From an uncultured Planococcus sp. (GTDB taxonomy: Bacteria > Bacillota > Bacilli > Bacillales_A > Planococcaceae), in contig CANLRI010000002.1 in assembly GCA_947493585.1 (NCBI GenBank), positions 124,001 through 188,000 on the forward strand: 64,000 bases of DNA, given 5' to 3'. A model generated the notes under the pieces. It saw only the letters and a program-made list of their open reading frames with translations, was not told where the DNA came from and did not search any database. This document shows positions 18,001-26,681 of the stretch, one piece after another (position 1 is the stretch's first letter; the number at the start of each line of letters is the position of its first letter). The position numbers and the translations under genes were made by a program.

Positions 18001-18181
18001 GGCGGATTCCTCCCGAATGATTAGTTGCTTCATGTATACCCGCTTCATTATCAAAAACAACGGAATGTCGGTGGGCTAAGGATTCTCGAATGGTTCATAA
18101 TCCATCCTCTTTAAAGCGGCGAATTCCTCCCTAATAAAAAACGGGAACGATGCTGCGTCGGCATCATTCCCGTCTTCATTT

Positions 18182-19342
18182 CTAAACAGACGTACTCGGC
18201 TGCGCACCGTTTTCTTGTGTCGAAACCGGCTGGGCATTCGTTTTAATGAAGATAAACAGCAAACCGATCGCTGCGAATGATAAAAAGGCAATCGGGTAGG
18301 ACATGCCATCGATCAAGACGCCTGCTGCAATCGAACCGAGCGATTGACCGATGCCGAGCGAGAAGAACGATAAGCTCACGCCGACAGAAGGGGTATCCGG
18401 AAAATGACGCGTGCCCCAGACGAGGAATAAGCCGGTCATGAAAACGAACGAGATGCCGAACAGAATCGCAGACAAGAAAATCGAAGCAGAGTGCGGAATG
18501 GTCAAGGTGACGAGAGAAGCGCTCGCGACCAACACACCGAGACGGTAAGACCAGCCGAGCCCGATGCGCTGAATGATGGCCCCGGCGATGCCGCCGATGA
18601 TGCCGGCTGCGCCCATAACGATCCAAAAGACCATGCTTTCGCTTGTCGAGAAATCGTGCGTTTCGGTCAAATAGCTTCGTGAAAAGGTCCAATAAATGGA
18701 GGAGCTGAAACCGATGCCGATCGCGGCGAAAATCATGAAGCGCGCTTCGCTGAGCAGGCTCAGTTTAAACTTGCTGCCAGTGGATTGTTCCGGTTCTTGT
18801 TTCGCTCGCTTGATCGCGCGGGCATTCCACCACAGCGTCAAAAATGCCAGAATCGCGAACAGCACATAGCCCCAGCGCCATTGCTCGGCAAATACCAATG
18901 CGACAGGGCCGCTCGCGACGACACCGACGCTCGTGCCGGTATTGATCCACGTATTGCCTTTGTCGCGTTTACGGTTTTCAAGTGATTATGCAACGACTTG
19001 GCTGAAGGCGGGAGAGACCCAGCCGCTCCCGAGCCCCGCGACAAATGCGCTGATGGCGAGCGTGTAAAAGCCTTGCGATGCCGCCATTCCAAGCATGCCG
19101 ATAAAGGCGGTCGCTCCCGAATACAATACGACGCGGCGGGCACTCATTTTGTGAATGAAAACAGCCGTTGTCACCAAGGCCAGCGTATAGGCAGCATAAG
19201 CGACCGAACCGATTAATCCGGCCTGGCTTTCGGATAAGTTTAAGGCGCTGCTGATTTCCGGCAAGAACAAGCCGAAACTGTATCTGGCGAAGGCATACGT
19301 GACACCGATCATGGCGATGCCGGGTAAAACGATTTTCCACAT
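18182..19342 (-). pseudogene. MFS transporter (YbfB/YjiJ-like) interrupted by an in-frame TAA
   Basis: One continuous reading frame of 387 codons encodes a typical 12-helix major facilitator, but codon 119 is TAA (complement of 18986-18988). Upstream lies the N-terminal piece (GIAMIGVTYAFARYSFGLF to SPAFSQVVA); downstream, without any frame change, the protein resumes SLENRKRDKGNTWINTGTSVG, the loop and motif-C helix expected next. A single substitution (for example CAA or GAA to TAA) explains it. Either the gene is inactivated, or it is read through, or the base is a sequencing error. The cognate TetR gene and its operators upstream remain intact. Confidence 0.85.
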
Positions 19343-19364
19343 AATAGTTCACTCCTTTATTGTG

Positions 19365-19380
19365 TAGAACGGTCACTATA
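19365..19380. promoter_or_regulatory. Putative TetR operator upstream of the MFS gene
   Basis: The 16-mer TAGAACGGTCACTATA recurs with changes at 19436-19451 and 20029-20044, always upstream of the MFS gene or the TetR gene. The pattern resembles LmrA/YxaF-type boxes of B. subtilis as I remember them. Confidence 0.6.
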
Positions 19381-19435
19381 ATTTTGAGGTAAAAAAAATA
19401 AACTGTTATATGCCATTCTTAATTCTTTCTATAGA

Positions 19436-19451
19436 TAGAACGTTAACTCTA
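19436..19451. promoter_or_regulatory. Second putative TetR operator copy
   Basis: TAGAACGTTAACTCTA, 71 bp from the copy at 19365; differs at four positions. Confidence 0.5.
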
Positions 19452-19460
19452 TTTATTGTG

Positions 19461-19486
19461 TAAAAAAAGTAAGCGATCGCTTACTT
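19461..19486 (-). terminator. Terminator of the MFS-linked TetR gene, overlapping its stop codon
   Basis: AAGTAAGCGATCGCTTACTT is a perfect 20-bp palindrome at 19467-19486. On the minus strand it is followed by a run of seven T, and it includes the last bases of the TetR gene. Confidence 0.85.
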
Positions 19487-20003
19487 ATAATTGTTGCACC
19501 ATCGCCATTAAAGCGTCTTCGACTTCCTCCAACGGAGAAATTTCGGCCAACGAGACAGCTCCTTCAAAAAGTAAGGACAAGCGCGTCGCTTCACTAGTCG
19601 TGAGTCCGTTTGATAGGAACAATTGCTTCGTTTCTTCTTTATGGTTCGTGACGAGCTGGACAATGGGGTGGCCAGGTTCACTGACGAACTCTTCTTTGGC
19701 CCGCAAAAACATGCAGCCGTTGGAAGCATTGTGCTTTAGCCAGTTCAAATGGCCGATTGCCAGCCGTTCTGCGACCGATCCCGTCGCTTGCTGTTTTGCT
19801 TGCTTGAGGTACTCCATATAGACTTGCGATCTGCGAGTCAAGATCTCCAGAATCAGTTCGTCTTTGGAATTGAAATGATTGTACAAAGTCATCAGCGCCA
19901 CATCCGCTTCCTGGACGATCGCCTTTAAGCCAATGGCATGAAAGCCGTGCTGATAGAATAGCTGTTCAGCAGCTACTAATAAATCCTCTTTTTTCGTGCT
20001 CAT
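19485..20003 (-). CDS. TetR/AcrR-family transcriptional regulator
   Basis: A 172-residue repressor-type protein. The N-terminal helix-turn-helix is clear: LLVAAEQLFYQHGFHAIGLKAI then ALMTLYNHFNSKDEL, the TetR signature. The C-terminal ligand domain is unspecific. ATG 20003 is chosen because GGAGG lies 9 bases upstream; ATG 20012 touches that site. It precedes the broken MFS gene on the same strand and three similar 16-bp sites flank both, so it very likely represses itself and the MFS gene. Confidence 0.93.
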   Translation of the reverse strand: MSTKKEDLLVAAEQLFYQHGFHAIGLKAIVQEADVALMTLYNHFNSKDELILEILTRRSQVYMEYLKQAKQQATGSVAERLAIGHLNWLKHNASNGCMFLRAKEEFVSEPGHPIVQLVTNHKEETKQLFLSNGLTTSEATRLSLLFEGAVSLAEISPLEEVEDALMAMVQQL

Positions 20004-20028
20004 GATTTCCATCCTCCATCGACTTAGA

Positions 20029-20044
20029 TATAACGGTCACTCTA
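20029..20044. promoter_or_regulatory. Putative autoregulatory operator of the TetR gene
   Basis: TATAACGGTCACTCTA lies 26 bp upstream of the TetR start and matches the two sites near the MFS promoter. Confidence 0.6.
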
Positions 20045-20175
20045 AAATTAACAGCTATAGCTAATGAGTGCAAGCGAAAACCGTTCAAGCATATAACGCG
20101 ATGATGGTTTCGCAGTTTGAGCGAAGGGTAAAGAATTGGACGAAGATGGAAAACGGCAGGCAGGGGGTGTACGCG

Positions 20176-20853
20176 ATGAAACGGATCTTGGCCATCAGTG
20201 ATATCCACGGCGAGCTCGAGCTGTTTAATCGGCTGCTCGAACAGGTGAACTACGACGCATCAACTGATCAGCTGATTTTACTCGGCGATTACGTGGACCG
20301 CGGCCCGAACGCAAAAGGGGTGCTGGAACGGGTTATCGAATTGGAGCAGCAAGGCGCAATCGTGCTGCGCGGCAATCACGACCAAATGATGCTGGAAGCA
20401 GCTAAAGGAGAAACTGGTGCAGCGGGCAACTGGCTGCGAAATGGGGCGCTTCCGACCTTGCAGAGTTACGATGCGTCTATAAAAGGAATGAAGCTGCCAG
20501 TGACGGAACTGTTTTGGGAGCATGTTGAATTTTTGAAAAAGACGAAGTTTTACTACGAAACGGACGACTATATTTTTGTGCATGCCGGCGTTCAGCCAGA
20601 CGTCCCGGTTGAAGAAACGGATCCTTACGTGCTCATGTGGATCCGCGATGAATTTCACCGAGGCTATTCAGGAGACAAGAAAATCGTCTTCGGACATACG
20701 CCGACGTTTATGATGCGCGGCACACAAGATTATCGTGCGTATTTTGGCGACAATCGGATCATCGGCATCGACGGAGGTGCGGTGTACGGCGGGCAGTTGA
20801 ATTGCTTGGAGCTGCCGGGTGAGCACGTGCATTTTGTGAGGAACGAAATGTGA
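20176..20853 (+). CDS. PPP-family metallophosphoesterase (PrpE/ApaH/lambda phosphatase-like)
   Basis: A 225-residue enzyme with the complete PPP metal-site series: DIHG near residue 9, GDYVDRG near 40, RGNHD near 70, a VHAGV histidine and GHTP. These bind two metal ions and hydrolyse phosphoesters, either protein phosphoserine/threonine or diadenosine polyphosphates. ATG 20176 has AGGGGGTG 7 bases upstream; the frame's longer form from 20068 lacks a site. Single-gene unit running away from the TetR gene. Confidence 0.92.
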   Translation: MKRILAISDIHGELELFNRLLEQVNYDASTDQLILLGDYVDRGPNAKGVLERVIELEQQGAIVLRGNHDQMMLEAAKGETGAAGNWLRNGALPTLQSYDASIKGMKLPVTELFWEHVEFLKKTKFYYETDDYIFVHAGVQPDVPVEETDPYVLMWIRDEFHRGYSGDKKIVFGHTPTFMMRGTQDYRAYFGDNRIIGIDGGAVYGGQLNCLELPGEHVHFVRNEM

Positions 20854-20937
20854 TTATGATAAGCTGTGTCCTGCGCTGCAGTAAGCGGGGGCATTTTTTA
20901 AATTCATCAATAAAACGTGTGGGAATTTTCTTGGAGA

Positions 20938-21747
20938 TTATTTGTCCCCCGAATAGCCCTGTTTCAAGCCACGGGCCATCCAGCCAATGATAAGCAACAA
21001 TAGGGCGGTGCTTGCAATGAGCGCAATAAGGTTCGGCGCGGCCTTGGTGTACAGGTCGTTGACGCTTGTCACCGTCAGCCAGTCCATAAACGAAGTGTCG
21101 GCGAATGCTTGGTAGACGGCAAGCGTGTTGTTGGCGATGTGAAGCAAAATCGGCGCGAGTAAATTGCCGGTTTTGATGTACAGTATGGCGGCGATGACCG
21201 CGAACAGGAAAGCGCCGAAAAAATTGAGATGGAACACAGCGAAGATCAAGCTGGTGATGCCGATGCCTTTCCACAAGCCGAATACGCCCATCAGCTGATT
21301 CAGGATGACGCCGCGGAAGACGAATTCTTCGGCGATCGGTGCGACGATGGCGACAATGAAACCGGTCGCTGCCAAATACCAAACGGCGTCGGGGAGCGGC
21401 TCTGGCGTGAAAAAGAGATTTACGAGGGCGGGTGCCGTCACCATGAGCGCGCGCAGCAACAGCCAATAGATGCTCATGGAAAACACCATGAGCAAACACG
21501 TAAGCCCGGCGATCGGCAATAGCCAGCGAAAGATGCCGCGGAAGAAGACGACTTCGCGTAGTTTCACGCCGCGCTTTTGGAAGTAATAGCTGCAAATCCA
21601 GACGGGTAGGACGATGTAGAAAACGAGCAGCATGACGATGCTATTCAGGAACGGGTTGCCGGCAATTTGCAGCAAGAAAGAAATCAAGACGATGGATGCG
21701 ACTGTCATCAAACCGAGAATAAACCGTGGCTTTTTCCCCCCGACCAT
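20938..21747 (-). CDS. CPBP-family intramembrane metalloprotease
   Basis: A 269-residue membrane protein with about seven or eight helices. The three CAAX-protease/bacteriocin-processing motifs are in order: EEFVFR (EExxxR, near residue 142), FAVFH (FxxxH, near 178) and HIANN (HxxxN, near 210). Such proteins are glutamate-type membrane proteases, in bacteria linked to bacteriocin immunity or to unknown processing. No bacteriocin gene is near. It is monocistronic. Confidence 0.9.
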   Translation of the reverse strand: MVGGKKPRFILGLMTVASIVLISFLLQIAGNPFLNSIVMLLVFYIVLPVWICSYYFQKRGVKLREVVFFRGIFRWLLPIAGLTCLLMVFSMSIYWLLLRALMVTAPALVNLFFTPEPLPDAVWYLAATGFIVAIVAPIAEEFVFRGVILNQLMGVFGLWKGIGITSLIFAVFHLNFFGAFLFAVIAAILYIKTGNLLAPILLHIANNTLAVYQAFADTSFMDWLTVTSVNDLYTKAAPNLIALIASTALLLLIIGWMARGLKQGYSGDK

Positions 21748-21970
21748 CCTAATCGCCGCCTTTCATTAAGGTGCAAAACGGATCTGATTTTGATTTCATA
21801 TTAGCATGATTTTGCCTGTGGGATGGGAGAAATGAATGCGCGAGAAACTTGCAAATGAAGATTTCAGGGAACCAGCGCTTAGCCGTAAAGCGTTTACAAA
21901 CCCAGTCTCCATTGTTATATTGAGCGTGACAACGACGTTTCATAAAAGAGATAGAAAAGGGGTTACGTAA

Positions 21971-22486
21971 ATGGATGTAAAATTTCCAATCGGGCAAATG
22001 GAAGTTCCGGAACAAGTAACGAATGAAGAAGTCAAAAAGTGGCTTAACGAAATCAATAGCTACACGACGCGTCTTCGCGAAGTGGTGGATTCCTTAGACG
22101 ATGAAGACTTGAACAAAACCTATCGAGAAGGCAGCTGGACAGTCCGACAGCTCGTGCACCATATTGCGGATTCGCAATTGTCTTTGTATCAGCGCCTGAA
22201 AATGGCATTGACGGAATACCAACCAACCGTGTCTGAGTTCGACCAGGACAAATGGGCCTATCTGCCGGATAATCGCCTGCCGGTGGAAAGTTCCATCCGC
22301 ATGCTAGAAGGGTTGAACGAACGGATCGTCGCACTTGGAAACTATGTGACGGGCACGCAATTGGACCGCGTCTTCATCCACGAAACGGACGGCGAGGTTC
22401 GCGTCTCGGAAACTCTAGAGAAACTGTCCTGGCACGAGGAGCATCATCTGGCACATATTCGGATTGCGTTGGGGATGGATCTTTAA
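21971..22486 (+). CDS. DinB/YfiT-like putative metal-dependent hydrolase
   Basis: A 171-residue four-helix protein. FPIGQ at the N-terminus, VHHIADS in the middle and the HEEHHLAHI histidine cluster near the C-terminus match the YfiT branch of the DinB/BSTA superfamily, whose three histidines bind a divalent metal. Relatives include bacillithiol S-transferases that detoxify electrophiles; that role here is inferred. A dispersed element begins two bases after the stop and a terminator follows. Confidence 0.88.
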   Translation: MDVKFPIGQMEVPEQVTNEEVKKWLNEINSYTTRLREVVDSLDDEDLNKTYREGSWTVRQLVHHIADSQLSLYQRLKMALTEYQPTVSEFDQDKWAYLPDNRLPVESSIRMLEGLNERIVALGNYVTGTQLDRVFIHETDGEVRVSETLEKLSWHEEHHLAHIRIALGMDL

Positions 22487-22487
22487 G

Positions 22488-22575
22488 TGTCCCTGTGCAT
22501 CACACAATTCTAGAGATGAGATTGTTGAAATAGCAGGGTTTCAGATGTTGGATGTCCCTGTGCGTGACACAATTT
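22488..22575 (+). repeat. Dispersed bipartite element (locus 5)
   Basis: Units at 22488-22510 (CATC) and 22553-22575 (CGTG), 65 bp apart. The spacer is more diverged (GATTGTTGAAATAGCAG). It sits directly between the stop codon and the terminator stem. Confidence 0.92.
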
Positions 22576-22622
22576 AAAAGACCGTACCGGGAACTGCTGA
22601 GTTTCTGGAACGGTCTTTTCTA
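22576..22622 (+). terminator. Terminator after the YfiT-like gene
   Basis: Stem AAAAGACCGT (22576-22585) with ACGGTCTTTT (22610-22619), plus an inner CC/GG extension. The stem abuts the repeat unit. Confidence 0.85.
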
Positions 22623-22772
22623 CGTGAGCGCAGAAATGCGTGGGGAATTGCACGACTACTCGACATAATCTGACAATAATAGGATACTGGAAGATGAAGA
22701 TTTCAATTTAAACACAGCTCGTGCGCACGACTCACGAAGATTTGAAGGGCAGCGAGCGAAGGGAGAATACAT

Positions 22773-23999
22773 ATGGAGAATTCATTGATCCAGGCAGACG
22801 ATCTGCTGACGCTTTGGGGCATCATCGTGATCGTCGCGGCGATGAGCATTGTGCTCGAGCAGAAATACAGCTGGGCAGGGAAGATTTCCGGTGCTGTCAT
22901 TGCGCTCGTTTCTGCCATTATCTTATCGAATACCGGCATCATTCCAACGGTGTCGCCTGCGTATGACGCGGTGTGGGCATTTATCGTGCCGCTTGCGATT
23001 CCGCTGTTGTTGTTCCATGTGAACTTCAAGAAAATCTGGAAAGAAAGCGGGCGCATGCTGCTGATTTTCCTGATCAGTTCGATCGGGACGGTTGCCGGGA
23101 CGATCCTCAGCTTCTTCTTGCTGAAAGATACAATTCCGTTTCTTGACCGCATCGGCGGCATGATGGGTGCCTCTTACGTCGGGGGCGGCGTCAATTTTGC
23201 CGCGATGACGGCGAAGTTCGATGCGCCGGAAGACTTGGTGTCTGCGACAGTGGTAGCGGACAATTTGATGATGGCGCTCGTGTTCATTACTTTGATGGCG
23301 ATTCCGACATTCGGTTTCTTCCGGAAAATGTACCCGCATCCGCACGTTTTGCAAGTGGAGCGGGAAGCAGAGTCGAACGGCGGCAAGACCAACGCCGAAA
23401 ACTTCTGGAAGCGCCAGGATATTTCATTGAAAGATATGACCATGTCACTGGGGACAGCGTTTTTCCTCGTGGTGGTGGCGACGAAAATCGCCGAATTTTT
23501 TGCCGGCATCATTCCGTCTGGTGAAGAAGTCGGGTTTGGCTGGAACTTGCTCAGTGGCTTGATCGGCGACCAGTATTTGGTGCTGACAACTTTGACCTTC
23601 CTTGCGCTCGCGTTGTTCCCGCGTTACTTCGATGGCATCAACGGCAGCCAGGAAATCGGGACATTCTTGATTTATCTATTCTTCGTGGTCATCGGCATTC
23701 CGGCATCGATTCCGTTAATCGTCCAAAACGCGCCGCTATTGCTGGTCTTTGTAGCGGTTATTGTCATCGTCAATTTGACGGTGTCGCTGACTGCCGGAAA
23801 GTTATTGAAATACGATCTGGAAGAGATTTTATTGGTGGTTAACGCCAATGTCGGCGGCCCGACCACGGCTGCGGCGATGGCGATTGCGAAAGGCTGGCGC
23901 GAACTGATTGGGCCGATTTTGGTGGTCGGAACGATTGGCTACGTGATCGGCAATTACATCGGCACGACGCTTGGCTTATGGTTTGCGACGATGATATAA
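22773..23999 (+). CDS. DUF819-family membrane protein (YjcL-like)
   Basis: A 408-residue protein with about 11-12 hydrophobic segments, including VNFAAMTAKF and NANVGGPTTAAAMAIAKGW, the glycine-rich loops typical of the DUF819/YjcL family. The fold is thought to be transporter-like, but no substrate is established. AAGGGAG lies 7 bases before the ATG. The stop is followed at once by a strong bidirectional terminator. Confidence 0.88.
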   Translation: MENSLIQADDLLTLWGIIVIVAAMSIVLEQKYSWAGKISGAVIALVSAIILSNTGIIPTVSPAYDAVWAFIVPLAIPLLLFHVNFKKIWKESGRMLLIFLISSIGTVAGTILSFFLLKDTIPFLDRIGGMMGASYVGGGVNFAAMTAKFDAPEDLVSATVVADNLMMALVFITLMAIPTFGFFRKMYPHPHVLQVEREAESNGGKTNAENFWKRQDISLKDMTMSLGTAFFLVVVATKIAEFFAGIIPSGEEVGFGWNLLSGLIGDQYLVLTTLTFLALALFPRYFDGINGSQEIGTFLIYLFFVVIGIPASIPLIVQNAPLLLVFVAVIVIVNLTVSLTAGKLLKYDLEEILLVVNANVGGPTTAAAMAIAKGWRELIGPILVVGTIGYVIGNYIGTTLGLWFATMI

Positions 24000-24004
24000 A
24001 TAAG

Positions 24005-24036
24005 AAAAACGCTTCCCGCGGGAAGCGTTTTTTGGT
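24005..24036. terminator. Bidirectional terminator
   Basis: Perfect stem AAAACGCTTCCC / GGGAAGCGTTTT with 2-nt centre (24005-24030), T-runs on both strands; ends the DUF819 gene (+) and the SMR operon (-). Confidence 0.93.
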
Positions 24037-24041
24037 TTTAT

Positions 24042-24356
24042 TCAGGAAACGGCCTTTAATCCAACGACGCCGATGATGATAACCAAGAGGCTGATGATGC
24101 GGCCCGGACTTTTTGATTCGTTGAAGAATAGCATGTTGACGATGACTGCTGCGGCGGTGCCAATGCCAATCCAGACGGCGTAGGCGATGCTCACTTGCAA
24201 ATGATTGAACGACTCGTAAAGAAAAACGAAAGCGCCGCCGAACCCGCCGAAGAACAATAAGGCGTGGAACGCGGTTTTCTTTTCGCTGAATTTATTCAAG
24301 CCGATAACGCCCACCAATTCGAGAATGGCGGCGATGATGACGTAGATCCAACCCAT
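24042..24356 (-). CDS. Small multidrug resistance (SMR) subunit, YvdR/SugE-like
   Basis: A 104-residue four-helix protein. The essential membrane Glu lies in AAILELVGV (near residue 13), and AYAVWIGIGTAAA in helix 3 is a hallmark of SMR carriers. It starts one base after the neighbouring SMR gene's stop, so the two proteins probably form a heterodimer, as in paired SMR pumps. The order TetR-SMR-SMR equals yvdT-yvdS-yvdR of B. subtilis. Substrates may be cationic compounds or guanidinium, not decidable here. Confidence 0.9.
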   Translation of the reverse strand: MGWIYVIIAAILELVGVIGLNKFSEKKTAFHALLFFGGFGGAFVFLYESFNHLQVSIAYAVWIGIGTAAAVIVNMLFFNESKSPGRIISLLVIIIGVVGLKAVS

Positions 24357-24357
24357 G

Positions 24358-24705
24358 TCAATTCACCTCCAAATCTGTCTGCGTTTTTGGGGGCCCATCC
24401 GCTAATTTCAAGGCGATGACGCCTGTGACGATGACGGCGATGAAGAAGCCTTTTGCGAGGTTGAAATCCCCGCCGAAAATGAAGACGTCCATCAATGCGG
24501 TTCCGACTGTACCGGCAGCGGCAAAGATGGCGTAGACAGTTCCGGTCGGCAAGGTTTCGCACGCTTTTGAGAGGAACAGGAAATCGAGCAGGATGAGCGA
24601 TACGATGATGAGCCAATGCCACCAAACGCTCGCCACATTAAATCCAAATATCCAAAACAATTCAAACAGGCTGGTCAGCCCGACAAAAATCCAAGCTTTG
24701 TTCAT
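24358..24705 (-). CDS. SMR subunit, YvdS-like partner
   Basis: About 115 residues, four membrane helices. Glu in LTSLFELFWIFG corresponds to the conserved SMR glutamate, and VYAIFAAAGTVGTA matches helix 3. The C-terminus has an extra charged tail (PPKTQTDLEVN). ATG 24705 has AAGGAG 8 bases upstream, preferred to ATG 24729. First gene of the SMR pair; a palindromic operator sits 35-51 bp upstream. Confidence 0.88.
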   Translation of the reverse strand: MNKAWIFVGLTSLFELFWIFGFNVASVWWHWLIIVSLILLDFLFLSKACETLPTGTVYAIFAAAGTVGTALMDVFIFGGDFNLAKGFFIAVIVTGVIALKLADGPPKTQTDLEVN

Positions 24706-24739
24706 AGTAATGCTCCTTTTTATTTTCAATATAAAAGTG

Positions 24740-24756
24740 ACTGAATGTCATTCAGT
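24740..24756. promoter_or_regulatory. Palindromic TetR operator upstream of the SMR pair
   Basis: ACTGAATGTCATTCAGT is a perfect 17-bp palindrome. A near copy (ACTGAACGTCATTCATT) lies at 25365-25381 before the TetR gene, linking regulator and target. Confidence 0.8.
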
Positions 24757-24775
24757 TTTAGTCGAAAAGAGAACG

Positions 24776-25348
24776 CTATGAGTTGTCGGCCATAGCGTAA
24801 TTGACGAATTTCTTAAGTTCGTTCCGGTACTCCGCGATGAGTGCAGGGTCTTGTTCGTTGAACAAGTAATTCTGCTCCGCGGCGGCTTCGATCATGCCGA
24901 TTACAATTTTGGCGATGTAACTGACGTTGAGATCTTCACGCAGCGAGCCTGCTTGCTGGTGGGAAGCCAATAATTCTTCCATCCACTGATAGACAGGACC
25001 GTAAATCGTTTCCCAATCTTTGACGTGCTCGGTTTGGGTCAATCCGCTGTACATCAGTTTATTGAGGTCTTTATATGTTTTCGTGAAGGCGAACATCACT
25101 TCGATCGTCTCATCCAGCTGCTCAGCTAAGGCAGCCGGTTTGACCTGCTTTACCAACTCGCTGTGCATTTTTTCCACAAGCACTTCGGCGATCGCTGGCA
25201 TCAAAGCCATTTTGGAAGAAAAGTACAAATAAAATGTTCCTTGCCCGATACCTGCCTGGTTAACAATGTCCGAGACGGTTGTTTTTTCTATGCCCTTTTT
25301 GGAAAAGATGTTGATGGCAGCTGTAATGATTTTATCGCGTTTATTCAT
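24776..25348 (-). CDS. TetR-family regulator, YvdT-like
   Basis: A 190-residue repressor with a standard N-terminal DNA-binding domain: IITAAINIFSKKGIEKTTVSDI then GIGQGTFYLYFSSK. AGGAGGG lies 6 bases before the ATG. It is followed 70 bp downstream on the same strand by the paired SMR genes. The same palindrome occurs before both transcription units, so it should autoregulate and control the pumps, probably in response to a pump substrate. Confidence 0.92.
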   Translation of the reverse strand: MNKRDKIITAAINIFSKKGIEKTTVSDIVNQAGIGQGTFYLYFSSKMALMPAIAEVLVEKMHSELVKQVKPAALAEQLDETIEVMFAFTKTYKDLNKLMYSGLTQTEHVKDWETIYGPVYQWMEELLASHQQAGSLREDLNVSYIAKIVIGMIEAAAEQNYLFNEQDPALIAEYRNELKKFVNYAMADNS

Positions 25349-25364
25349 AAATGCCCTCCTACTG

Positions 25365-25381
25365 ACTGAACGTCATTCATT
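25365..25381. promoter_or_regulatory. Autoregulatory operator of the YvdT-like regulator
   Basis: ACTGAACGTCATTCATT differs at two positions from the perfect palindrome before the SMR genes; 16 bp upstream of the start codon. Confidence 0.7.
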
Positions 25382-25416
25382 TTTATCGTAAGGGAAGTGA
25401 CGCTGTAAGTCAACTT

Positions 25417-25504
25417 TGTCCCTGTGCACCACACAATTTCAGCAACCAAATCTTTGTCGTAGCGGGGGTATCGTACCGGATTGTCCCTGTGCGCCACACA
25501 ATTC
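25417..25504 (+). repeat. Dispersed bipartite element (locus 6)
   Basis: Units at 25417-25439 (CACC) and 25482-25504 (CGCC), 65 bp apart; spacer with TCTTTGTCGTAGCGG. It lies upstream of the TetR gene and next to the terminator of the exporter gene at 25552. Confidence 0.9.
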
Positions 25505-25507
25505 TAT

Positions 25508-25545
25508 CAAAAAAAGCCGTGGCTGAATTCCGCCGCGGCCTTCTT
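25508..25545 (-). terminator. Terminator of the aromatic-acid exporter-type gene
   Basis: GCCGTGGC/GCCGCGGC stem; on the minus strand the stem is followed by TTTTTTT. Confidence 0.8.
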
Positions 25546-25551
25546 TGTGCT

Positions 25552-26604
25552 TTATGATTTTTCAGCTTCTTGCACAGCCTTCACGCTGTTCGGATCGAAA
25601 AATTTGTCGACCAAATCATAAATAGTGATAAGTTCGTAAAGAATGGTGAATTCAGGCGGGAACAGAGCCGCTTTCGGCGCGTCGTTTGCCGGCACGCGTT
25701 TGCTATTTTCCCAGAACAGATCGGTGATGCTTTTCAGTTGCGTTTGATGTTTTTCGTGGTCGAAATGGATGGAATGCTGAAGATCGTTCGCGAGTGCGGC
25801 TACGGCATCCATGATGATTTCCCGCTCGGCTTGTGTCCACTCAATGTCTTGGATGGGGACGCGGAGCACGGCGTTCAAATGGTATTCGAAATTATCGAGA
25901 AACAGCAACTGCCGTTCCGCCATCTGCAACTCAGCTTCTCGGTTGCGGACCCATGGATACAGGCTCGCTTCGTCGCGCTGGTAATGAACCAGCTTCTCGG
26001 TCTTACGGATTTCCGTCGTCAGCTGTTTAGCGATTTGCTTATCTTCCTGCAGGCTCGTATCGCCTCCGAACAGGATAGCCTGAAAAGTGTGTTCGAGCAT
26101 GCTTCCCGCGCGACCGCTGATGCTGTGGATACTTTTCAAAATATCGGCGCTATAGTTCGGCGGGAACACAAGCATATTGACGGCAGTCGACACGACCAAT
26201 CCGATTGTCGTCGTACCGAGGCGAATAAAGAATGAGTACAGGAAATGGTCGTGGATGACTTCCACCATCGCGACAGAAGTCAAAGTCGCGACGAGCAAAC
26301 CTGCATGCAGCTTCAGCCGGTAACAGGCAAGAATCGTAGCGACAGCAGCAAGTGTATACGTAATCGGGGAATTCCCGAATAAGGTGATAAAAAGAACGGC
26401 GAAAGCCGAACCAATTGCTGACGCCGGAAAACGGACCAGGCCTTTTTTGATCGAGTCGCTGACTGTCGGCTCGATCGTCACGATGGCCGTGATGACCGCA
26501 AAGACAGGCGGCCAATTGAACCAGATACAGATCGTCGCGGTCAAAAAGATTGCGAGACCAGTTTTCACTATTCGACTGCCGTTGAAACGCAGAGATCGCA
26601 TCAT
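25552..26604 (-). CDS. Aromatic acid exporter-family (ArAE/FUSC-like) membrane protein
   Basis: A 350-residue protein with a membrane N-terminal half (about six helices; KTGLAIFLTATIC, AVITAIVTIEPTVSDSIKKG, RFPASAIGSAFAV) and a helical cytoplasmic C-terminal half. This matches the ArAE_1 plus C-terminal domain arrangement of Bacillus YgaE/YqjA-type proteins. Efflux of aromatic acids is inferred from distant relatives (AaeB), and function in Firmicutes is not established. Starts at 26604 or 26601 are equally possible. Single-gene unit. Confidence 0.85.
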   Translation of the reverse strand: MMRSLRFNGSRIVKTGLAIFLTATICIWFNWPPVFAVITAIVTIEPTVSDSIKKGLVRFPASAIGSAFAVLFITLFGNSPITYTLAAVATILACYRLKLHAGLLVATLTSVAMVEVIHDHFLYSFFIRLGTTTIGLVVSTAVNMLVFPPNYSADILKSIHSISGRAGSMLEHTFQAILFGGDTSLQEDKQIAKQLTTEIRKTEKLVHYQRDEASLYPWVRNREAELQMAERQLLFLDNFEYHLNAVLRVPIQDIEWTQAEREIIMDAVAALANDLQHSIHFDHEKHQTQLKSITDLFWENSKRVPANDAPKAALFPPEFTILYELITIYDLVDKFFDPNSVKAVQEAEKS

Positions 26605-26681
26605 AAGATAAGTACTTTCTCCTTTTCATGGAATGACTGTATTTTCAGTATATCATCCGTGTCGAGGGGAGCTGTTGGTTG

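Noticed and set aside
24706..24775. Guanidine (ykkC-type) riboswitch before the SMR pair
   Set aside because: The 70-bp gap is too short and holds only a palindromic TetR operator.
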